Origin: Candidatus Competibacteraceae bacterium
GTDB taxonomy: Bacteria > Pseudomonadota > Gammaproteobacteria > Competibacterales > Competibacteraceae
Assembly (NCBI GenBank): GCA_012032855.1
Contig: JAAUQA010000075.1
Span: 1-5,000, forward strand
Length of the DNA stretch: 5,000 bases
Direction: 5' to 3'
Below the pieces are notes generated by a model. The model saw only the letters and a program-made list of their open reading frames with translations. It searched no databases and had not been told where the DNA came from. Position numbers and translations under genes: made by a program. How positions within the stretch are numbered: the stretch's first letter is position 1; each line of letters starts with the position of its first letter. This document shows, piece after piece, positions 1-5,000 of this stretch.

Positions 1-1904
1 AATTGAACTTCGTCCATGCCGATCCCGTTGTCGCGAATGATGATGGTGACTTGGTCTTCGGTCGCCACGGTGGATATCCACACATCGCCCTTGTCGGGAA
101 TCGCTTGCAAGGCATTTTGCAGCACGTTCATGAACACTTGGTTGATCTGGCCGGGAAAGCATTCTAATTGGGGAAGGTTAGCATAATCGCGGTGAATGGT
201 AATGCGATCCTTATACTGCTTGGTCAACAGATTGAGGGTGGAATCGATGCCTTCATTAAGGTTGGTTTCCATCAGGCCGATATCGTCGGTCCGTGAAAAG
301 GTGCGCAGGTCCAGCACGATTTTCTTCACCCGCTCCGCACCACTTTTGCAGCTGGTGATTAATTCTTGCAATGTTTCCAAGGTTTCATCGAAGCGCGCTG
401 CGCGTTTCTTCAAATCGCCACGCCGTCGTTGCTCACTGATCGGGTTATCATCATCATAAGCTTGAATAACTTTGGCCAATCGTTCCGTGTATTCGTCGAT
501 AAAATCCAAATTACTATGGACGAAGCTGATGGGATTATTTAATTCATGCGCCACGCCGGCTACCAACAAACCCAACGAGGCCATTTTCTCGGACTGAATC
601 AACTGCTCTTGGGTGCGGCTTAAATCCTGGTAGGTTTTCTTCAGTTGATGATGGCGCTCCCGGAGTTCTTGATTAGCAGCCAAAAGTGCTTGGGTACGCT
701 CAGTGACTTTAGCTTCCAGGGTGCGGTTGGTTTCTTCCAAGATACGAAGCCGGTCGCGTTCGGCACGGATGGTTCTCACCAGGAGCTGACCAACATAAGT
801 CAAGCAAAGCGCCATGATGGCCGAGAAGATTGGCAGCCATAGCCCTGCTCGGGCAAACATCAACCAGGCAACGACAAGGAAAGCGACAGCCAGGATAAGC
901 GTAGCAAGTAAACCGCTCAAAGGATTAAGCCGAGCTAATAGAACGCTGGCTGGAGCAACCAACAACAGCAATAAGAATAATTTTGCACCTTGACCCAGTT
1001 CGTCGATAAACCGGCCTTCCAGTAAGTTATTGATAATGTTGGCTTGTATTTCCACGCCTGCCGTAGGCCTTTCGACGACCCAGGAAAACGGCGTGAGAAA
1101 CGTATCACCGACTAATCGTTGCGGTTCGGGTATCGCCTCAGTGGAGCGACCGACCAATACGATTTTGTCGGTGAAAATCCCAGGTGGTAACAGTGTTTCG
1201 TAATCCAGCCCCTGATAGTAGGAGACTGTTCGCACTGTGCGGGGCGGACCTGAATAATCAATTAATCTTTCTTGCAGATGGCTCTTTCGGCTTATCTCAG
1301 TGATTCCACGGGTTGAAGCGGCTGCCTGTGCTTGATCCAGATAAGCCTTAACCACTTGATAGGCAAATGAGGGTATGTCTTCGGCAAATATTCGGGTACG
1401 CCGTACTACTCCATCGGTGTCTATCGAAACCATTGGAATACCGACGCTCGCTGCATTACGAAGCAGCGGGATGGGGTCAATCCGCAGTGTGTGTCGAAAC
1501 AGTGGGTCGTTGACTACGGTCAACTCGCTGACCAATATTGCATTACCCTCTACTTCAAGGGTGCGTGCAAAAGCCTGGTCTTGACTAGGATCCGATGGTT
1601 CAGAGAACAAGATGTCGAAGCCAACGACTTTAGCTCCAGCGCTATTAAGTTGTTTAAGCAATCGTGCATGCAGACTACGCGGCCAGGGCCATTGCTGTTT
1701 GATTTCGGCGAATGAGGGTTCGTCGATGGCTACCACGACGATTTGCTGTGGCGGTGCTAAAGGGCCGCGAAGGGTAAATAAGAGATCAAGCCCTTTTAGT
1801 TCGAAGAGAGCAAAAAAGGAGAGACTTGATAGGGCTAAGGTGACTCCCACGGCACCGGCGGCGATGAACAAACTCATCGCGCCGGGCCGAGATATCCTTG
1901 ACAT
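1..1904 (-). CDS. CHASE2-domain transmembrane sensor histidine kinase (C-terminus cut off by window edge)
   Basis: Inner-membrane sensor kinase expected to autophosphorylate a histidine and pass the phosphate to a response regulator. 634 codons are visible. Order seen: short basic N-terminus; membrane helix at about residues 10-32; CHASE2 extracytoplasmic sensor at about 38-295, with family-like motifs AIDEPSF (D61), WPWPR (72-76), GFDILF (D97), DKIVLVGRS and GVEIQANII; three membrane helices between about 306 and 375; a coiled coil at about 382-445; the dimerisation/phosphoacceptor H-box VAHELNNP with His453; then the ATPase domain with N-box NVLQNALQAI (N593, N597) and G1 box DNGIGM (D625-M630). 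The G2 box and the end, probably some 40-60 residues, lie outside the window. All key residues in view are intact. ATG at 1904 is the first possible start after an in-frame stop at 1953-1955; a second ATG at residue 10 would shorten the basic N-terminus. No Shine-Dalgarno is obvious before either. No receiver domain is in view and the ligand is unknown. CHASE2 and kinase assignments are strong. Confidence 0.95.
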   Translation of the reverse strand, partial: MSRISRPGAMSLFIAAGAVGVTLALSSLSFFALFELKGLDLLFTLRGPLAPPQQIVVVAIDEPSFAEIKQQWPWPRSLHARLLKQLNSAGAKVVGFDILFSEPSDPSQDQAFARTLEVEGNAILVSELTVVNDPLFRHTLRIDPIPLLRNAASVGIPMVSIDTDGVVRRTRIFAEDIPSFAYQVVKAYLDQAQAAASTRGITEISRKSHLQERLIDYSGPPRTVRTVSYYQGLDYETLLPPGIFTDKIVLVGRSTEAIPEPQRLVGDTFLTPFSWVVERPTAGVEIQANIINNLLEGRFIDELGQGAKLFLLLLLVAPASVLLARLNPLSGLLATLILAVAFLVVAWLMFARAGLWLPIFSAIMALCLTYVGQLLVRTIRAERDRLRILEETNRTLEAKVTERTQALLAANQELRERHHQLKKTYQDLSRTQEQLIQSEKMASLGLLVAGVAHELNNPISFVHSNLDFIDEYTERLAKVIQAYDDDNPISEQRRRGDLKKRAARFDETLETLQELITSCKSGAERVKKIVLDLRTFSRTDDIGLMETNLNEGIDSTLNLLTKQYKDRITIHRDYANLPQLECFPGQINQVFMNVLQNALQAIPDKGDVWISTVATEDQVTIIIRDNGIGMDEVQ

Positions 1905-1910
1905 GGTTAG

Positions 1911-1929
1911 GCAAAAAGATCTGTTTTGC
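1911..1929 (-). promoter_or_regulatory. Hairpin immediately upstream of the kinase start codon
   Basis: The minus strand reads GCAAAA, a 7-base loop, then TTTTGC, a perfect 6-bp stem ending 6 bases before the kinase ATG. It occupies the place where a Shine-Dalgarno would normally sit, and no AGGAG-like site is visible there. It could modulate translation of the kinase, but the stem is AT-rich and short, so chance is possible. It has no following T-run, so it is not a convincing terminator. A second small inverted repeat (CGGT/ACCG with a 3-base loop) lies at 1940-1950. Confidence 0.3.
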
Positions 1930-2012
1930 TTATTGGTTGCGGTAGCACCGAATTAGATCGGGCGTGTAGTTTAGAATATCGCTTAATTATCATGCGTGTT
2001 TAACATGCTCCG

Positions 2013-2306
2013 TTACCAACAAAACTTATACCATGTCGATTGTCCACCATCGGTTGATTCCCAAATAATGCAATTCGACCCTGTATATCTCACCAACGCG
2101 TTCGAAGTTATTCCGTCAATTGTTTTGGCCTCAACCTTCAGGTGTGGTCCTGGCAACTGAGTTGCAGTTACATCCGGAGCACGGAAAGTCTTTTGGTTGC
2201 CTTTCCCGTCAACTGCAACAATAAACTTTAAGTCCGGCATGTCTTTCTGTAGCTCTCCCAAAGTTTTGGGGATAGGGTGTATATCGGATGAGGACGGCGG
2301 ATTCAT
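2013..2306 (-). CDS. Small protein of unknown function (97 aa)
   Basis: I do not recognise this protein. It is supported as a real gene by its ATG start, an AGGAG Shine-Dalgarno 7 bases upstream, its orientation, and its fit in the gap between two co-directional genes without overlap. The product is soluble-looking, with no signal peptide or membrane helix, so probably cytoplasmic. The N-terminus (about 1-15) is rich in Pro and Ser and likely flexible. Residues 16-60 include a LGELQKDMPDLKFIVAVDGKGN stretch in two parts (a short helix, then a strand and a DGKGN turn). The C-terminal third looks like beta strands and is aromatic-rich: Cys79, Trp82, Trp92, Tyr93, Phe95, Cys96, Trp97, with a Gly87-Gly88 pair. 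It ends on Cys-Trp. It lies 102 bases after the TPR/barrel stop and 108 bases before the kinase start. A role as an accessory or regulator of either neighbour is only inferred from position. Confidence 0.75.
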   Translation of the reverse strand: MNPPSSSDIHPIPKTLGELQKDMPDLKFIVAVDGKGNQKTFRAPDVTATQLPGPHLKVEAKTIDGITSNALVRYTGSNCIIWESTDGGQSTWYKFCW

Positions 2307-2313
2307 GGCTAGT

Positions 2314-2318
2314 CTCCT
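2314..2318 (-). promoter_or_regulatory. Shine-Dalgarno AGGAG of the small protein
   Basis: A perfect AGGAG core sits 7 bases before the ATG at 2306, which fixes that start. It is the only strong ribosome binding site visible in the window. It partly lies in the loop of a 4-bp inverted repeat at 2309-2320 (CTAG, GAGA loop, CTAG). Confidence 0.8.
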
Positions 2319-2332
2319 AGTTTAATTAAGGT

Positions 2333-2362
2333 CATATAAAATGCCACTTGGTTATAGATCAA
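2333..2362 (-). promoter_or_regulatory. Candidate sigma70-type promoter before the small protein
   Basis: On the minus strand TTGATC (2357-2362) is followed after 18 bases by TATATG (2333-2338). Each matches 4 of 6 positions of the -35 and -10 consensus. Transcription would start about 20 bases before the ATG at 2306. The region is AT-rich, so weak matches are expected by chance. If real, it would let the small protein and the kinase be expressed apart from the TPR/barrel gene. Confidence 0.3.
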
Positions 2363-2380
2363 GCCAATGACATTATGTAT

Positions 2381-2405
2381 GGGACAAAATTATCTTTTAA
2401 GTCCC
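2381..2405 (-). repeat. Inverted repeat just downstream of the TPR/barrel stop codon
   Basis: GGGAC and GTCCC flank a 15-base AT-rich centre that can also pair AAAA with TTTT, leaving a two-base bulge and a five-base loop. It starts 3 bases after the TGA stop at 2409-2411. Position suits a transcription terminator or an mRNA 3'-end stabiliser, but on the minus strand it is followed by ATACATAATG and not by a run of T, so intrinsic termination is doubtful. It may attenuate read-through into the small gene or be a protein-binding operator. Confidence 0.4.
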
Positions 2406-2408
2406 AAA

Positions 2409-5000
2409 TCAAATATCCACTGAAAAACGAAGCAATAAAAGACGATCCGGAATAAACCGCGAGTTTGTTGGTTCCGAGGTCTGGAAATTGCGATCTTGAA
2501 AATCAAATTTTTCGTCCAACAAATTCAATATTTCGAAACTTAAAAAACCAAACCTTTTTGGTAATCGATACCCAAGCGACATATCGAGCACAAAAAAGCG
2601 ATCCCGACCGGCTTTCAGCGCCGAAGTGGCTGACCGTTCTACGAGTTGGTCGACATAGGTACTTCTGATTGTCGAAAAGAATCCGGAAGGATCGGCGTAA
2701 CGAATCGATAAGGGCAATAGGGTTGTTTCAATTCGAATCGGAGACTGGGTACGTTCCGTCTCAGGCCGCTTAAACTCCTGATATTCTGGTTCTATACTAA
2801 ACGACCAACGGCTATTAGGCATCCAGTAGAAATATGAACGATAAGCTCTTTCATCGAAATTTTCGAACGCAGTCACAGATCTCACAGCGTTGGAAGTGGT
2901 AAAAACAGGAATTTCCGAGTCACGATGAACGGCTTCGACTCCGGTGAAGTATTTACCGGACCAATGCGCTTCAAGACCAATACCGTAGTGTTTCGTCTTA
3001 ACTGCATTTGCATCATCAAGAAATTGGCTAAAACCGGCGATCTGTGTGGTTTCAAGGGTTTGCTCAACGATTAAAGCCGGCTTGACGGTCTGAAAAGCTG
3101 CCAAGCGTAGACGCATATTTTCTCTGATGTCCCATTGCAAGCCGAATTTAGGATTCCACTCATTACGACTAAATTTTCCCTCTTGCAAATCATCATAACT
3201 AACTCCGAATGTCCAAATAACACCGTCAGGGTAATTCAAGTGACTGTAGAAATAAGCATTATCACGTTGTAATGGAAATTCGGCAGGCAAAGTGCAATCA
3301 TTACTAAAAGTAGGCAAAGGAGGGCATGGCTGCCCAAAAATAGTCTCTGAGAAGTCGAATGACTCAAGTTGCTTGCGATCTATCCGATAGCTTCCAATGC
3401 CGCTGGTTAAATTAACAAGATTGCTCTTGAATAAATACTGCGCTTCTGCCTGATAACCCTCTTCATTAACAGATAGCTCCCGGCGAATTCGACTGGCATT
3501 AGTATCAGTCTCCGTTTCTTTTTTATCAGCATCAAGATATGACACTAGAATGTTCGATGTAGGTGATAGGGATAAATTGACTCCTAGTCTATAGCTGTCC
3601 CGTTTCAGTTCGGTACTTCGGTCTTGGGAAAAGTTATCAACATCGAAATCCAAACTCAGATCACCTTGTTCCGTTTCCCGCCGTCTGAACTCGGCTTGCG
3701 CATTCAAATTCGGCGTCACAGCAAATTGCGCAAAGACATTGTAAATGTCATGTTGCAGATCGTTGTTCTCTCTGAAACCGTCTGTTTCATAATGAAACTG
3801 GCCGAGGCTGTAAGAGAACCGGTCGGCGATACCGGACACCATCACCTCATCACCCCAGGTTGAGTTATTGCCGACGACACTTGAAGCAAACAGAGATACT
3901 CCATCCCGTACGAACAGTGGATTGAACTCGTTCAAAGACAGTGAGGAGGGTCCGGCTCCTTCGGGAATCAACAAGTCCGTTTCGGCTAGTTGTGGTTGAA
4001 CCGGATTAATATTTAGCGGTTGCAGCAACTGTGATTGCAGCAATTCGCTCACGCGAGCGATTTCATGACGGGGTATTGCGGCATAGGAATCAGCGAGCAG
4101 GCGATGCGCGGAATAATCGGTGGGATCGCTGGCTAACGACTTTTGACCTTCCTGCACAGCCAGTTGGTCGAACCCCACTTCGTTGTAAATTCTTCCCAAC
4201 GTTGCCCCTCTTGCCGCCTCATCCTCGTCTAACAACAAGCGCGATCGATATACCGCCCGGTTATCATTAAGTTCTATGGATTGTTGCAAATCCTGCACCG
4301 CTTCAATCGGTCGATTCACGCTTTGCAAACGGATGGCATTATAGAAATAGGGGGTTGGATCGCGGGGGTCCAATTGCTTTGCTATGGCCAGATGTTTGTC
4401 GGCTAGCCCATCCTCCTTGACCTCATAAAATGCCTTGCCGAGATAGCTTTGATAGAGCGAAACTTTCGGCTCCAACAGCGTCGCTTTGCGCATTTGTTCA
4501 ACGGCCCGCTCGGTCTTATTCTGCCTAAACAAGATTAGCCCCAGGCCGAGGTGAGGCTCGCCCCGTGTCGTGTCCTGCGCTATCGATTTTTCGAACGCTG
4601 CGGTAGCCTGCTCTTCATGGCCGCGAGCTAGCTGCAGAAATCCCCAGGTGGAATTGACTAGGGAATCATCGGGGGCGAGCTGATGAGCTCTCTCGGCAAG
4701 CGTAAAGGCTGCCTTCACTTGGCCCAAACCGAACATCAGCCTGCTTTCTTGAATCACCGCTTGCGGGTTATTCGGATCCAGCTCCACCGCTTGCCGCGCT
4801 GCATGCAAGGCTCCGTCAAGGTCGAACTCCGCTTGTTTGACCAAACTCAACGAAAGCTGCGCCGATGGCGATAAGGGGTTTGCGGCAACGGCTTGTTGAG
4901 CCGCTTCCAAGGCATCTGCTTTACGGTTTTGTACCAGAAAAATGTTGGAACGTAGACTGTAGGTCAGTGCGTTGTCGGAATCGAGTGTCAGCGCTTGATC
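2409..5000 (-). CDS. TPR-repeat protein fused to a TonB-receptor-like outer-membrane beta-barrel (N-terminus cut off by window edge)
   Basis: 864 visible codons including the TGA stop at 2409-2411. The frame is open right to position 5000, so a TTG at 4910 is internal and the true start lies outside. Residues below count from the window edge. Residues 1-249 are TPR repeats: one partial unit, a 35-residue unit, then six successive 34-residue units (46-249), mostly ending in Asp-Pro or Pro-type turns. Residues 250-333 continue as less regular TPR-like helices, including RHEIARVSELLQSQLLQP. A Pro-rich linker and a NEFNPLF segment follow, then from about 360 to 863 alternating aromatic strands typical of an outer-membrane barrel. 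Near the end is SFEILNLLDEKFDF, typical of the last strands of TonB-dependent receptors, and the final strand is LLLLRFSVDI. No plug domain or TonB box is visible. Cys559 and Cys569 lie in a probable surface loop and could form a disulfide. TPRs should be periplasmic. Ligand or exported product is unknown; a polysaccharide porin (BcsC/PgaA-like layout) is an alternative to a receptor. Confidence 0.9.
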   Translation of the reverse strand, partial: DQALTLDSDNALTYSLRSNIFLVQNRKADALEAAQQAVAANPLSPSAQLSLSLVKQAEFDLDGALHAARQAVELDPNNPQAVIQESRLMFGLGQVKAAFTLAERAHQLAPDDSLVNSTWGFLQLARGHEEQATAAFEKSIAQDTTRGEPHLGLGLILFRQNKTERAVEQMRKATLLEPKVSLYQSYLGKAFYEVKEDGLADKHLAIAKQLDPRDPTPYFYNAIRLQSVNRPIEAVQDLQQSIELNDNRAVYRSRLLLDEDEAARGATLGRIYNEVGFDQLAVQEGQKSLASDPTDYSAHRLLADSYAAIPRHEIARVSELLQSQLLQPLNINPVQPQLAETDLLIPEGAGPSSLSLNEFNPLFVRDGVSLFASSVVGNNSTWGDEVMVSGIADRFSYSLGQFHYETDGFRENNDLQHDIYNVFAQFAVTPNLNAQAEFRRRETEQGDLSLDFDVDNFSQDRSTELKRDSYRLGVNLSLSPTSNILVSYLDADKKETETDTNASRIRRELSVNEEGYQAEAQYLFKSNLVNLTSGIGSYRIDRKQLESFDFSETIFGQPCPPLPTFSNDCTLPAEFPLQRDNAYFYSHLNYPDGVIWTFGVSYDDLQEGKFSRNEWNPKFGLQWDIRENMRLRLAAFQTVKPALIVEQTLETTQIAGFSQFLDDANAVKTKHYGIGLEAHWSGKYFTGVEAVHRDSEIPVFTTSNAVRSVTAFENFDERAYRSYFYWMPNSRWSFSIEPEYQEFKRPETERTQSPIRIETTLLPLSIRYADPSGFFSTIRSTYVDQLVERSATSALKAGRDRFFVLDMSLGYRLPKRFGFLSFEILNLLDEKFDFQDRNFQTSEPTNSRFIPDRLLLLRFSVDI

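Noticed and set aside
196..459. Plus-strand open frame of 87 codons
   Set aside because: It is antisense to the kinase core between the H-box and N-box; the minus-strand protein explains this DNA.
1940..1950. CGGT/ACCG inverted repeat as a terminator for the small gene
   Set aside because: The stem is only 4 bp and no T-run follows it on the minus strand.
1612..1956. Plus-strand open frame of 114 codons
   Set aside because: Most of it lies antisense to the CHASE2 region of the kinase, which has clear family motifs; its product shows no recognisable domain and it has no supporting context.
2013..2306. Small protein as a ribosomal peptide precursor (Gly-Gly followed by a short aromatic, Cys-containing tail)
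   Set aside because: No modification enzyme, peptidase transporter or typical leader is visible nearby, and the rest of the protein looks like a folded domain.
2882..3067. Minus-strand open frame of 61 codons inside the barrel gene
   Set aside because: It is a shifted frame within the much better supported barrel coding sequence.
4908..4910. TTG at 4910 as the start of the TPR/barrel gene
   Set aside because: The same frame stays open to position 5000 and the 30 extra codons continue the TPR pattern, so this is an internal Leu.

Overview
The window reads as one minus-strand cluster from a Gram-negative bacterium with an outer membrane. Transcription runs from position 5000 towards position 1. 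In that order it holds: (1) a large protein whose N-terminal part is tetratricopeptide (TPR) repeats and whose C-terminal part is an outer-membrane beta-barrel of TonB-dependent-receptor type, with its start beyond position 5000; (2) a 97-residue protein of unknown function with a strong ribosome binding site; (3) a CHASE2-domain sensor histidine kinase whose last residues lie beyond position 1. No plus-strand gene, tRNA, rRNA, CRISPR array or insertion sequence is visible. Plus-strand open frames lie antisense to these genes or only run out of them into a gap.

Layout: 1-1904 histidine kinase (3' end cut off); 1905-2012 gap with a hairpin directly in front of the kinase start; 2013-2306 small protein; 2307-2408 gap with a ribosome binding site, a candidate promoter and an inverted repeat just after the stop of the large gene; 2409-5000 TPR/beta-barrel protein (5' end cut off).

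The moderate GC content and the protein types fit a proteobacterium, perhaps a gammaproteobacterium, but the taxon cannot be fixed from this sequence. Working idea (inference): the TPR/barrel protein forms an outer-membrane module with a periplasmic TPR scaffold, and the CHASE2 kinase senses something in the periplasm or inner membrane and signals to a response regulator not seen here. The small protein between them is the least explained part. The gaps of about 100 bases, each with possible regulatory structure, suggest the three genes may be co-transcribed but separately tuned.
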